Positions 18,659 to 27,763 of a stretch of 64,000 nucleotides of DNA are shown here, one piece after another (the first letter of the stretch is position 1; every line of letters begins with the position of its first letter). The translations under genes were made by a program, and so were the position numbers. The stretch lies in the NCBI RefSeq assembly GCF_025913575.1, contig NZ_CP109785.1, forward strand, positions 2,418,001 through 2,482,000, written 5' to 3'. Origin of the DNA: Halocatena marina. Its GTDB lineage: Archaea; Halobacteriota; Halobacteria; Halobacteriales; Haloarculaceae. The notes under the pieces were generated by a model. It was given only the letters and a program-made list of their open reading frames with translations, made no database searches and was not told the origin of the DNA.

Positions 18659-20122
18659 CTAGTCGTCCCCGGACGGCACGTCTTGTGCTTGGGCATGAGC
18701 TGGCGGGAGATACACGGACAGTCCAAACGTGAGAAGACAGATGACGAACGACACGGCAAAGACAGTCGTTAGGCCCTCCGTCAACACGAGGGTGAGGCCG
18801 TCCGGTGGGGTGGACGAATCAAGCAGCACGCGCTGGAGGTCACCAAGATCCGATACTCCTGGTACCGCATCAAGCTGATCGTTCATCACGAGAGTCATCA
18901 CGATGCCGAGCACTGTGACACCGATCGTGCCACCGAGATTTCGGAAAAACTGTTGTGATGAGGTCGCAAGCCCCATCTGTTCGGTACCGAGCCGATTCTG
19001 GATCGTCGTCAACAATGGTGGTGTAATCATCCCCATCCCGACACCCATCACGAAGACGTTCACGAGGATAGCGAGGAGAGAGAGCGATGCCGTCCAGAAC
19101 GCGCCAGCCACGAAGCTCGCTGTCATTATAGCCGCGCCGGTCACAATGAGCCGACGCTCGCCGAACCTGTTCACCTGTCGTCCGGAGACAAAGCTCATTC
19201 CCGACCATCCGATCGAGATCGGAAAGACCGCGAGTGCTGCGCTTGCAGCCCCGCCGTAGACGCTCTGGACGAACAAGGGCACGTAAGTGAGGGCTGCAAA
19301 GATGACGAAGCTACTGAAGAAGCCGACAGCGTTGGTGATAAGGAACACTCGATCCTCGAATAACGAGAGCGGGAGAATGGGAACCCGAACCGAACGCTCG
19401 ATGCGGATGAACGCGAGCACGCTCCCGAGACCAACCACGAGCAGACCTCCGGTCAGTGCGATCGAGGACTCGGACAGTTCCAGCGCAAGGAGAATCGCCC
19501 CGACACTAGCTGAGAGAGCAAGCGCACCACCGTAGTCGACCTGTCGCTCGACCTCACCAGTTGTCTCTTCGAGTGATCGGGAGACCAGCACGATAGCCAC
19601 GATACCGACGGGAACACTGAGATAGAACACCCACCGCCAGTCCAGAGTCACGACGATGAGATAGCCGAGTAATGGGCCGATGACGCTCGAAACACCCCAG
19701 ACTGCGCTCCCGTAACCGATTGCTTTTCCTCTCTGATCAGGCGGATAGATCACACCGAGAATGGTGTACGGAATTGCGTACATTGCACCCGCTCCGATGC
19801 CCTGAACGGCTCGAAATACGATGAGCTGGTCCATCGATTGGGCCGCCCCAGCGAGCGCGCTCGCAAGTACGAAGACGACGACACCGATGTAAAAGAACCG
19901 CTTTCGGCCATAAATATCTGACAGCCGACCGAACAACGGCATACTGATCGCCGCAAACAACATGTACGCAGCAAACACCCACGAGTAGAGACTAAGCCCA
20001 CCGATCGACGCCACGACCGTCGGCATCGCTGTGCTCACGATCGTGCCGTCGATCCCAGCGAGAAATATCCCAAGCATCATGCCAAGCGTGACGAGGCGTC
20101 TATTCGATGTCGGCTGTTCCAT
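18659..20122 (-). CDS. MFS drug exporter, DHA2 (EmrB/QacA) type
   Basis: A 487-residue membrane protein with about 14 helices. The DHA2 signatures are present: the N-terminal LGMMLGIFLAGIDGTIVSTAMPTVVASIGG (motif D1 with its Asp), the loop GRLSDIYGRKRFF (motif A), and helix-5 motif C-like GPLLGYLIVVTLDWRWVFYLSVP. Such proteins export drugs or toxic organics with proton (or here possibly other ion) coupling. No regulator gene sits beside it, so the substrate is open. Confidence 0.92.
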   Translation of the reverse strand: MEQPTSNRRLVTLGMMLGIFLAGIDGTIVSTAMPTVVASIGGLSLYSWVFAAYMLFAAISMPLFGRLSDIYGRKRFFYIGVVVFVLASALAGAAQSMDQLIVFRAVQGIGAGAMYAIPYTILGVIYPPDQRGKAIGYGSAVWGVSSVIGPLLGYLIVVTLDWRWVFYLSVPVGIVAIVLVSRSLEETTGEVERQVDYGGALALSASVGAILLALELSESSIALTGGLLVVGLGSVLAFIRIERSVRVPILPLSLFEDRVFLITNAVGFFSSFVIFAALTYVPLFVQSVYGGAASAALAVFPISIGWSGMSFVSGRQVNRFGERRLIVTGAAIMTASFVAGAFWTASLSLLAILVNVFVMGVGMGMITPPLLTTIQNRLGTEQMGLATSSQQFFRNLGGTIGVTVLGIVMTLVMNDQLDAVPGVSDLGDLQRVLLDSSTPPDGLTLVLTEGLTTVFAVSFVICLLTFGLSVYLPPAHAQAQDVPSGDD

Positions 20123-20298
20123 AGATGAAGCGATGCGTTCCGACTACAAAACGCCGCGCCGAATCGTGGCGATATTCAAATTTTGATTCCCATAGCACAG
20201 TGACACGAATCGAAATTGCAGAACGCTATACAGTGTCCATACGAGAAGTTACGAAGGTAGTGTTGACGAAACAGAGGGCATAGAAAATCCGTTGTCAG

Positions 20299-20381
20299 CG
20301 GTGGGGATGGGATTCGAACCCATGAGGCCATAGGCCACCTGTTTTCAAGACAGGCGCGTTAGTCCACTCCGCCACCCCACC
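20299..20381 (-). tRNA. tRNA-Ser (TGA)
   Basis: Reverse-strand class II tRNA of 83 bases. Acceptor GGTGGGG pairs with CCCCACC followed by discriminator G, the anticodon loop is CTTGAAA giving TGA, there is a long variable arm (GGCCTATGGCC region), and the T-loop is GGTTCGAATCC. CCA is not encoded. Confidence 0.95.
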
Positions 20382-20422
20382 TGCGTTCTCCTATATTCCC
20401 GCCTCTGTTTAAATTCTAACGA

Positions 20423-21223
20423 TCAGCGCGTCAGATCCAGTCCGTGTTCGCATTCGACGATAGACAGTCCGAGGCTGTCGAGGAACGCGGTTGTGTGCTC
20501 GGGAACGAGGCGGCCGGCGCGTCGACGGGCACGGATGAGTGCAAGCGCCTCAGCGAGATCAGTCCCGGATTCGACGACAGGAAACTGTGGGAGGAAATCA
20601 ACCTCGTGGCCAGCGTCGATTGCTCGATCAGTCAGTGTTTCGACAGCAGGAGCGGTGTACGCGTCAGCGTAATCAATCGTCTCTCTGAATCCAGCGTAGT
20701 AGACTCGACCGTCGGTCGATGGTCCGAGAATGACAGGAGACCGTCGGAGTTTCATCGCGGCGGTGTCAATCTGCTGGCGAGAGAGAAACGGTGCGTTCGG
20801 TTTCACGATGGCGACCGTTCCTACACCCTCTCGTTCGAGGAGATGCGTCGCCGTATTGCCAGCCCGTCCCGAAAACGTCTCACCAACCTGACGCTCGAAA
20901 CGAGCCACATCGGGATCGTCGAGCGTGTTGTCAACAACTGCCCGAACGTGGGCTTCAGCTTCGTCTTTAGATTCTGATTTTGGCTCTGACTCTAATTCTG
21001 ATTCGACGGTTTTGGTTTGTCCGTCGTGTTCGGGAAGTGCATCGTCCGGCCGGTAGTTGACGAGCAACTCACCCCCGCTCGCTTCGACAGCACGACAGGC
21101 ATCTTGCAGCATCGCGGTGTAGAGTTCGGTCGCTTCGGTGGTCGAAAGCGGCGATGTTTCGGGAAGAGCGGTGAGAACGAGACCATCGCGGGGTGGATCA
21201 CAGAGAACGGCAATCGTGGTCAT
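20423..21223 (-). CDS. DUF2064 family protein (glycosyltransferase-A fold)
   Basis: A 266-residue protein whose N-terminus (TTIAVLCDPPRDGLVLTAL) and central segment (VGTVAIVKPNAPFLSRQQIDTAAMKLRRSPVILGPSTDGRVYYAGF) match DUF2064 proteins, which look like nucleotide-sugar transferases. A low-complexity Glu/Ser/Lys stretch around residue 80 (ESELESEPKSESKDEAEA) looks like an inserted flexible linker. Related proteins are tied to arsenosugar or phosphonate glycosylation in bacteria, but nothing nearby supports that here. The start at 21223 begins with the first strand. Confidence 0.75.
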   Translation of the reverse strand: MTTIAVLCDPPRDGLVLTALPETSPLSTTEATELYTAMLQDACRAVEASGGELLVNYRPDDALPEHDGQTKTVESELESEPKSESKDEAEAHVRAVVDNTLDDPDVARFERQVGETFSGRAGNTATHLLEREGVGTVAIVKPNAPFLSRQQIDTAAMKLRRSPVILGPSTDGRVYYAGFRETIDYADAYTAPAVETLTDRAIDAGHEVDFLPQFPVVESGTDLAEALALIRARRRAGRLVPEHTTAFLDSLGLSIVECEHGLDLTR

Positions 21224-21276
21224 ACGAGTACTGGGTGGGGCGCGACCTTTATCATCCCGGCTTTGGAAGCGGTGGT

Positions 21277-21486
21277 ATGGATTTGACACGAACGGTCGGC
21301 GTGCTCGCTGTCCTCACGACTGTTGTTGGCGTGGTGGGTGCGCTCTTTTCATTCGTTGCTCGACTGCTGGCTGGATCGTACGTGATTCCAGTGATACTTG
21401 CTCTCTTGCTCCTCAGTGCAAGCATCGCTGCAAGCGTTGGTACTGGTGTGTTGTCAAGCCGATTTCTCTCGAATCCGTACTGGTGA
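21277..21486 (+). CDS. Small two-helix membrane protein
   Basis: A 69-residue protein with two membrane helices (roughly residues 5-27 and 34-58) and a short polar end. No known domain. Hydrophobic two-helix proteins of this size are common in haloarchaea. ATG at 21277 lies 53 bases from the divergent DUF2064 start, leaving room for two back-to-back promoters. Confidence 0.65.
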   Translation: MDLTRTVGVLAVLTTVVGVVGALFSFVARLLAGSYVIPVILALLLLSASIAASVGTGVLSSRFLSNPYW

Positions 21487-21526
21487 ATCAATAACTGAAA
21501 ATAGTTCAGTGGTGCGTGGAGGAGCG

Positions 21527-22690
21527 TTATTCTTCTCGGTCTCTGTTCTCCGGGCTCCGTGGGTGGTACTCCGTCTCGTATTCACCGGGACGGTCGTCGA
21601 GACGGTCCGGATTGAGGTAGCCACCGAGGAGCATGAAGTCGACGATTGTGAGGTTGACCATTGCCTCAACGACTGGGACGCCCCGAGGCGGGAGAACGGG
21701 ATCGTGTCGACCAATAACTTGAATCTCTTTTTCCTCGCCCGTCTCCCAGTCGACTGTCGTCTGTGTTTTCGGGATGGATGTGGGGGCATGCAGCGTCACT
21801 TCCCCGTAGATCGGCTGGCCGGTCGTGATGCCGCCCTGCAGGCCGCCGTGGTCGTTACCGACGGGGATGGGATCGCCGTCCTCATCGAAGGTCCAGTCTT
21901 CGTTGCGCTCGCTCCCGGTCTGTTCGCGCGCTGTCCGACCCAATCCGAACTCGAATCCTGTAGCGGCGGGAACGGCCATCATCGCCTGTCCGAGGCGTGC
22001 GGTAACTGAATCGAATCGCGGAGCTCCCAGTCCGCGTGGCACACCACGCGCCTCAAAGTAGATTGAACCACCGATCGAATCGCCCTCCTGCTGGTATGTT
22101 TGGATGCGCTCGCGCATCCGTTCTGCCGTCTCAGGATGAGCACACCGCACCTCGTTTTCCTCTGTATGTTCGAGGAGTTCATCGAACGATACATCAGGAG
22201 ACTCGATGTCACCGATCTGATTGACGTGTGCTTTGACCTGAATTCCCTCGCGTTCGAGGAGTTTCTGCGCGATTGCTCCAGCAGCGACCCAATTAACGGT
22301 CTCGCGAGCGCTCGAACGACCACCACCACCCCAGTTTCGCGTCCCGAACTTCGCAGAGTAGGTGAAATCTCCGTGACTCGGACGGGGTGCGGTAATGAAC
22401 GGTTCGTATTTCCCCGAACGAGGGTCTTTGTTCTGAATCCCCATCCCGATCGGCGTTCCCGTCGTATAGCCGTCCTGCAGACCGCTGTGAATCTCGACAG
22501 CGTCGGGTTCGTCGCGGCTGGTCGTGATCATCGATTGGCCGGGCTTGCGCCGATCAAGTTCGTGCTGAACGTCCTCTTCAGAGAGTTCGAGACCCGCCGG
22601 ACATCCAGAGACCGTGACACCCATCGCCGGCCCGTGACTCTCACCATAACTGGTGACGCGAAAGAGCCGACCAAACTCGTTTCCATTCAT
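21527..22690 (-). CDS. aroC: Chorismate synthase
   Basis: Last shikimate step: EPSP to chorismate, needing reduced FMN. The 387-residue protein has all family marks: FRVTSYGESHGPAMG near the start, GRSSARETVNWVAAGAIA, GNDHGGLQGGITTGQPI and the ending DPVLPPRGVPVVEAM. The C-terminal 40 residues are acidic and haloarchaeal. ATG at 22690 was preferred, since the 54 codons before it are Cys/Val-rich and not family-like. It stands alone, with no other shikimate gene in the window. Confidence 0.97.
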   Translation of the reverse strand: MNGNEFGRLFRVTSYGESHGPAMGVTVSGCPAGLELSEEDVQHELDRRKPGQSMITTSRDEPDAVEIHSGLQDGYTTGTPIGMGIQNKDPRSGKYEPFITAPRPSHGDFTYSAKFGTRNWGGGGRSSARETVNWVAAGAIAQKLLEREGIQVKAHVNQIGDIESPDVSFDELLEHTEENEVRCAHPETAERMRERIQTYQQEGDSIGGSIYFEARGVPRGLGAPRFDSVTARLGQAMMAVPAATGFEFGLGRTAREQTGSERNEDWTFDEDGDPIPVGNDHGGLQGGITTGQPIYGEVTLHAPTSIPKTQTTVDWETGEEKEIQVIGRHDPVLPPRGVPVVEAMVNLTIVDFMLLGGYLNPDRLDDRPGEYETEYHPRSPENRDREE

Positions 22691-22826
22691 TACTCGGGTA
22701 TTGGAGGCGGGCCATTTAGGTGTTGCAACTCGCGCAACCGAGGAGACAGAAAAGCTCTGCGTTACTCGATGTACACACACGCCAGATACTGTGTCGGCGT
22801 CACAGCAACACAGCACACACCCAGAA

Positions 22827-23543
22827 TTACAACACGCCGGTGATGAATCCAAGGCCCATCAGAATCAGAACGGCTGCTGAGATCGTCGGGAAGTATTCGG
22901 CGTAGCGCTCGGCACGTTCTTCGTACCGTTCGAAACCAGCAATAAATAACATGGTCAGTGCAACGAGCGCAAGGATCACAGCAAGTGCATAGACGAGCAT
23001 CAGTTCGAGACAGTACGACGAACCGGTACACATCGCAATGATCTCGAACTCCTCCTCGTGCGCAAATCCGAGGAAAAACGCGGCACTCGTGATTCCCCAC
23101 AACCCACGCGAATCATCAGGCGATAGCTCGCTGTGGTCGTGATCGTCATGATCATGGTCATAATCATGCTCGTGATCATGATCGTGGTCGTGATCGTGAT
23201 CGTGATTTTTTTCGTTCTCGCTCTGAGCATGAGTGTGTGAGTGGCCATTCCGATACTCGTAGATGCCGAGTAAGATGAGGAGCACACCAGCAACGTAGTT
23301 CAGTCCATCGAATTGTCCGATTCCGCTGTACGTTTTGAGGAGGAAAAAGAGACCGACGACAGCGATAGAGCTGATGAGATGTCCGATGCCAATAAGAAGA
23401 CCGGAAATGAACCCGAAAATCCACCGATTTGATGTGTCAATAGCGTACACTGCTGCGACTGGCCAGCCGTGACCCGGTTCGGCTCCGTGGATGAGTCCGA
23501 GAGCCACCGCACCGACAAACACCGAGAGCGACCCATCAAGCAT
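22827..23543 (-). CDS. Nickel/cobalt transporter-like membrane protein with His-rich loop
   Basis: About 238 residues and six or so membrane helices. Metal-type motifs lie in the helices: HGAEPGHGWPVAA near residue 20 and GFAHEEEFEI in the second half. A loop of about 40 residues between them is almost entirely His and Asp (positions 23125-23215), a metal-buffering feature seen in NicO/RcnA-type carriers. It is divergent from nikR, so it probably moves nickel; import or efflux cannot be told. The start is uncertain: ATG at 23543 has a TATA-like CTTATCA 27 bases upstream, while ATG at 23564 would add seven residues. Confidence 0.8.
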   Translation of the reverse strand: MLDGSLSVFVGAVALGLIHGAEPGHGWPVAAVYAIDTSNRWIFGFISGLLIGIGHLISSIAVVGLFFLLKTYSGIGQFDGLNYVAGVLLILLGIYEYRNGHSHTHAQSENEKNHDHDHDHDHDHEHDYDHDHDDHDHSELSPDDSRGLWGITSAAFFLGFAHEEEFEIIAMCTGSSYCLELMLVYALAVILALVALTMLFIAGFERYEERAERYAEYFPTISAAVLILMGLGFITGVL

Positions 23544-23577
23544 ATCAGAAGACAGAACAGCCATTGATAAGATGGTT

Positions 23578-23608
23578 GTTATGATCGGAATGGGGATATC
23601 GTAATAAC
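23578..23608. promoter_or_regulatory. Candidate NikR operator between nikR and the transporter gene
   Basis: GTTAT at 23578-23582 and ATAAC at 23604-23608 form an imperfect inverted repeat of 31 bases whose flanking bases are partly symmetric (ATGATC and TATCGT). It is the only dyad seen in the 100 bases between the divergent genes. It is a little longer than the 28-base E. coli NikR site, which also has widely spaced half-sites. Confidence 0.35.
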
Positions 23609-23643
23609 CGGGACATCTTTGCTGGAGAGATCGAATATCCGCC

Positions 23644-24039
23644 ATGCGTACGAGCCTGAATATTCCCAAAGAGGATCTCGCGGCATTCGATGCAGTCTGG
23701 CAATCGGAAGGCTACGACTCGCGTTCGCGTGCGGTTCGAGAGGCCATTCGAGAGTACACGGAAGCCCACGCACGCCTCGAAGAGACGACTGGCGAGGTCG
23801 TTGCTCTTCTCGCGTTCGATTACGAACACCACGCAGTCATCGAACCGCTCCATACAGTCCAACACGAGTTTCAGGACGTTATCAGCGCGACCAGCCACGC
23901 ACATCAGGGAGACTGGTGTCTCGAAGGAGTGTTCTGTCGTGGGTCGGCTCCACGTGTTCGTGAACTCGTGTATGAGCTCAGAGATTTCGACGCCGTTGGT
24001 CGAGTGAAAGTGATGACACTCATGGCCAATGATGACTGA
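23644..24039 (+). CDS. nikR: Nickel-responsive regulator NikR
   Basis: A 131-residue ribbon-helix-helix repressor. The DNA-binding end is residues 1-45 (RTSLNIPKEDLAAFDAVWQ, then RSRAVREAIREYTEAH). The C-terminal ACT-type domain carries the nickel ligands H74, H85, H87 and C92 (QHEF, SHAH, WCLEG), spaced as in E. coli NikR (76, 87, 89, 95). It is divergent from the His-rich transporter gene, which is its likely target. The start at 23644 gives the standard RHH strand. Confidence 0.95.
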   Translation: MRTSLNIPKEDLAAFDAVWQSEGYDSRSRAVREAIREYTEAHARLEETTGEVVALLAFDYEHHAVIEPLHTVQHEFQDVISATSHAHQGDWCLEGVFCRGSAPRVRELVYELRDFDAVGRVKVMTLMANDD

Positions 24040-24197
24040 TGACAGCGAGATCGACGACGGAAGGGTAGTGATAGAAATAACAACAATAGTAGCGATGAAA
24101 TGAATATCAAAATAAAAATGGACATGGATTTTCCGAGCGTATTCATTGTGCGGCAAAAACCGCCAAGACTCATTACCCCCCAGAGAGAGACTCCACT

Positions 24198-25133
24198 ATG
24201 AGTTTCGCCGAGATGGACATCGACACTATTTGGATGGATGGCGAGTTCGTCGACTGGGATGAAGCACAGATACACGTCCTCACGCACGGACTCCACTACG
24301 GAAGCGGTGTCTTCGAGGGGGTCCGCTGCTATGCGACCGAGCATGGTCCAGCTATCTTCCGGTGGGAGGAACATCTCGAACGGCTATACAATTCCGCAAA
24401 GCCCTACGGACTCGACATCGAGTATACCAAAGAAGAACTTACCGAGGCGACGGTTGAGCTCATCCGCCGTCAAGATCTCGCGTCGTGTTATATCAGACCG
24501 CTCGCGTTTTATGGATACGACAGCCTCGGTGTGAGTCCGGAAGGCTGTCCGACACAGGTCGCTATCGCCTGCTGGCCATGGGGGACGTATCTGGGCGAGC
24601 AGGCGCTCGAAGAGGGCGTTGACGTGATGGTTTCCTCGTGGCGCAAGCACGCATCGAGTCAGATCCCGACGAACGCCAAAACCACTGGACTGTATGTCAA
24701 CAGCCTTCTCGCTGGCGAAGAAGCGCGACGAAACGGCTACGTCGAAGCCATTGTTCTGAATAAGGAAGGAAACGTTGCCGAGGGACCAGGTGAGAACATC
24801 TTCGTCGTGCGTGACGGCGAGATCTACACACCAGGACTCGCAGAGAGCATCTTGGACGGTATCACACGCAGAACTGCCATCACGCTCGCCCGCGAACAGG
24901 GGTATACGGTTCACGATGAAGCGACGATCAGCCGTGGTGAGCTGTACACCGCTGACGAGCTCTTCTTCACTGGAAGTGCTGCCGAAATCACGCCAATTCG
25001 TTTGGTTGACGACGTTCAGATCGGTGACGGAACGCGTGGACCTATCACTGAAGACGTGCAGTCGGCGTTCTTCGATCTCGTCGAGCGACGCGTGAGCGAC
25101 CACGATGAGTGGTTCCACTACGTTTCGGAGTGA
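24198..25133 (+). CDS. ilvE: Branched-chain amino acid aminotransferase
   Basis: PLP enzyme interconverting Leu, Ile and Val with their 2-oxo acids. The 311-residue fold IV transaminase shows the start HVLTHGLHYGSGVFEGVRCY, PLP lysine at 161 (TNAKTTGLYVNSLLA), EGPGENIFVVRDG, and the C-terminal FFTGSAAEITPI. The length is typical. It is monocistronic here, with a long AT-rich upstream region (24040-24197). No leader peptide was seen before it. Confidence 0.95.
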   Translation: MSFAEMDIDTIWMDGEFVDWDEAQIHVLTHGLHYGSGVFEGVRCYATEHGPAIFRWEEHLERLYNSAKPYGLDIEYTKEELTEATVELIRRQDLASCYIRPLAFYGYDSLGVSPEGCPTQVAIACWPWGTYLGEQALEEGVDVMVSSWRKHASSQIPTNAKTTGLYVNSLLAGEEARRNGYVEAIVLNKEGNVAEGPGENIFVVRDGEIYTPGLAESILDGITRRTAITLAREQGYTVHDEATISRGELYTADELFFTGSAAEITPIRLVDDVQIGDGTRGPITEDVQSAFFDLVERRVSDHDEWFHYVSE

Positions 25134-25300
25134 GCCATCGTATTTGATTCGGTGGTGCAAGCTGTTCGTGCTGGAGATTTGCTTCGACAGTCAGAATTGA
25201 GAGTGCTGATGAGCAAGCAGGCTAGTCCGACACCTGAACAGACACGCCACCAAACACCGCAATGAAAACAATAAGATGAATCGACAAGAGTGAACGCGGA

Positions 25301-25753
25301 TCAACTCGTATCGTTGGTTCTGCTTCCAGACACACCGCCGCAGTGAGATCGTATTTGTGGAGCACCATCGTCACGGATTTCGATTACGATTGTTTCTGTG
25401 TCACAGTTACCGTTTGGAGGGACGTACTCAGCCGTGCGTGGGTCGCTCTCATCAACATGAATGGTAATCGTGTGCGCTGGGCCACGAAACGTGCCAGCGA
25501 CGGTGGTCGCATTCGATTTGATTTGGTACTGAAATCGAAAGAGGTGTTTCTCGTCAGGATTGTCAATGGTAACTGTCACATTACGTGCTGAGTCACCGAG
25601 GTTTTCGACGACAACGTTCCGGTTCCGTTTGGGCATGTCCATCCCGAAGAGCTGTCCGAGACATCCAGATGTGGCCGAGAGGACACCGAGACAAACAGCA
25701 CCGACGACAGTTCGTCGGGAACACGGTCGTCTCCGAACGCTTGAAGATGACAT
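25301..25753 (-). CDS. Hypothetical Tat-type lipoprotein
   Basis: A 150-residue protein. The N-terminus holds SRRTVVGAV and a hydrophobic core ending in a lipobox with Cys31 (SATSGCLG), so it is likely exported by Tat and lipid-anchored. The mature part (VVVENLGDSARNVTVTIDN, then VHVDES-type strands) looks like a small beta-sandwich as in many haloarchaeal surface proteins. Two further Cys near the end may form a disulfide. No function can be assigned. Confidence 0.7.
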   Translation of the reverse strand: MSSSSVRRRPCSRRTVVGAVCLGVLSATSGCLGQLFGMDMPKRNRNVVVENLGDSARNVTVTIDNPDEKHLFRFQYQIKSNATTVAGTFRGPAHTITIHVDESDPRTAEYVPPNGNCDTETIVIEIRDDGAPQIRSHCGGVSGSRTNDTS

Positions 25754-25823
25754 AGTACAGGATTTACGCCATTCCGAATGAATCATCCGACATCAGATTG
25801 TTCCGTTTATCAACATATTTTTT

Positions 25824-26906
25824 TTATGCCGTCGTTTTTCGCTCTGCTGAGAACCGCGATTCCGCGATTGCGAATGCGAGTGTGCTGAACACACCGAGCA
25901 ACGTGCTTGCGGTGAGGACAATAGCGAGAAATGAGAGATTAACATATGAGAGTACGTGCGCGCTCACGCCGTAGAGAACGGCTGCGATGGCCAGTACATA
26001 GAAGGGAGCGTTGAGGTGACGCCACCGGAAGGTGTCGTGGAGATACTCGTCTGTAATGTGGCCGAGACTCGCTGTGACTCCAGCAGCGGCAAGCCAGTAT
26101 ACAGCGCCGTAGACGAGCGCAGCACCAGTCGTGAGAATACCAACCGGAGCGCCCGATCGGAGGCTGGAAAGCGTGTCAACGCCGTTTACACTGCCAATTA
26201 CGATCAGTGCGGCTGCAACGACGTACGTCACAATCGTTACTCGACCAGTGTAGAGGCTCGTTCGGGCACGCTTGACGGCAGTGTCGAGAACCCGGTCAAG
26301 CCCGAGTCCACGGAAGAGGAGATAAGCCCCAAGAGAGCCACTCAGTGCCCCGAGCGTCGCACCAGGGAGATTAAAATGATTTGCCACTTCGACGAGCGGG
26401 TAGACGAGCAAGAGGACGCCAAGTGGAATAAGGATGGTACCACGCGTCTCGGGGTCATCAAGCACCTGCTTAATCGTATAGTACATCGATTCGAGATCTT
26501 GTGCCTGCCGGACAACGACCCGCTGAACACTATCTATTGGGACACGGGAACGGATGACCGGGATGACGCTCTCGTCTTGTGCACCATCAGTGACGACGAT
26601 AGCGTGTACGTCTTCGCCGGTTGATAACGAGGCGAGAACGGTATCGACCTCTTCACCGACTTTTCGGTTTGCGGCGACATCGCTCCCATTCGTTCCAGTG
26701 ACGACCGCTACCTCAACTGTCTCGTCATCGATGTGGTCGTAGAGGTGTATCCCTTCGAACACCACGTTGACATCCGAATCCTCGGGATCTGCGGTAGCGA
26801 GTGCAACAGCTGCTTCTTCTACAGACTCGCGCCCGACGACTGGCGTCTGTAGTCCAGTCTTGCGTCCAAGATCGTCGTCAAGGTCGACACACAGCACCAG
26901 CAACAT
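25824..26906 (-). CDS. DUF373 family membrane protein
   Basis: A 360-residue archaeal protein of unknown function. A soluble N-terminal domain of about 150 residues begins MLLVLCVDLDDDLGRKTGL and includes AVVTGTNGSDVAANRKVGEEVD. Five to seven membrane helices follow (ILIPLGVLLLVYPLVEV and on). The family is widespread in archaea and was never assigned a role that I know of. ATG at 26906 is preferred over the GTG one codon upstream. Confidence 0.9.
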   Translation of the reverse strand: MLLVLCVDLDDDLGRKTGLQTPVVGRESVEEAAVALATADPEDSDVNVVFEGIHLYDHIDDETVEVAVVTGTNGSDVAANRKVGEEVDTVLASLSTGEDVHAIVVTDGAQDESVIPVIRSRVPIDSVQRVVVRQAQDLESMYYTIKQVLDDPETRGTILIPLGVLLLVYPLVEVANHFNLPGATLGALSGSLGAYLLFRGLGLDRVLDTAVKRARTSLYTGRVTIVTYVVAAALIVIGSVNGVDTLSSLRSGAPVGILTTGAALVYGAVYWLAAAGVTASLGHITDEYLHDTFRWRHLNAPFYVLAIAAVLYGVSAHVLSYVNLSFLAIVLTASTLLGVFSTLAFAIAESRFSAERKTTA

Positions 26907-27064
26907 CACTCGACGGTACAGCCCCCGGGGTAACGAACTTATCGGGCACGAATCGAATCCCGGATGTGTGCAGTGCGAATCTATGATCAGCCGATCGAAC
27001 GGTTGTACGATCTACGGCGACCGACAACGGACAGTATATCCCTCCGGCGACCGTGCAAGCAACC

Positions 27065-27676
27065 ATGCGAACGAGGCGTCAGGTGCTCGGTACGCTCGGT
27101 GCGCTCGGTACGGTGACGGCGCTCGCTGGCTGTGCCAGTCGAGCAGACAGACAGAGCGGCGGAGCAGGGCTGTTCGCCCCTGAATTTTCTGACCGATCTA
27201 TCCCAGAGCAGTACACCTGTGCAGGTGGAGATATTTCACCAGAACTCGAATTTTCAGATGTTTCCTTTGACACTGAGGCGTTCGCGCTTATTATGGATAC
27301 TGTCGATGCGTCCGGTTCGAAGCCGTTCGTCCATTGGCTTATCTGGAACATCCCAGCAAACACGACGACACTTCCAGAGGGTATTCCACAACAACCACGA
27401 GTCGAACTTTCCGAACGTGGAACTGATCCCGGATTCCCTGCGACCGTCACCGGAACGACTGGGCCGGTACATCAGGGAACCAATGGGTTCGGTGAAATAG
27501 GATATCGTGGTCCGTGTCCCCCACCAGAAGAACCGCCATATACCTACGAATTTACGCTGTATTCACTCCGATCAACGATCGACGTAGCTCCTGGAGCGAA
27601 GCGCCCAGCACTCGAATCGGCCATCCAGAGTGAACTCATCGGGGAAACGACGCTGATAGGAACATTCGATCGATAA
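27065..27676 (+). CDS. PEBP (YbhB/YbcL) family lipoprotein
   Basis: A 203-residue phosphatidylethanolamine-binding-protein relative. An Arg-rich start with TRRQVLGTLG and a lipobox at Cys23 (ALAGC) indicates Tat export and lipid anchoring. The mature domain has the PEBP marks IPEQYTCAGGDISPELEF, FVHWLIWNIPANTTTLPEG and GYRGPCPPPEEPPYTYEFTLYSL. Bacterial relatives bind small anionic ligands; the substrate is unknown. TATATCC lies about 25-30 bases upstream of the ATG at 27065. Confidence 0.88.
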   Translation: MRTRRQVLGTLGALGTVTALAGCASRADRQSGGAGLFAPEFSDRSIPEQYTCAGGDISPELEFSDVSFDTEAFALIMDTVDASGSKPFVHWLIWNIPANTTTLPEGIPQQPRVELSERGTDPGFPATVTGTTGPVHQGTNGFGEIGYRGPCPPPEEPPYTYEFTLYSLRSTIDVAPGAKRPALESAIQSELIGETTLIGTFDR

Positions 27677-27763
27677 GCCAAATAGAGACAGCACACGATG
27701 CGGTCTGCAATTCGGGAAAGAACGCACGACTTTTCAGCGTCGACCGGATATCGAACGTAACGG

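Noticed and set aside
23125..23215. Short GATCATGATC-like repeats that could suggest a CRISPR or satellite
   Set aside because: They are the codons of the His/Asp-rich loop of the nickel transporter; no spacer structure is present.
24384..25160. Long open frame of 258 codons on the minus strand
   Set aside because: It is a shadow of ilvE in another frame; ilvE has all family residues and this frame has none.
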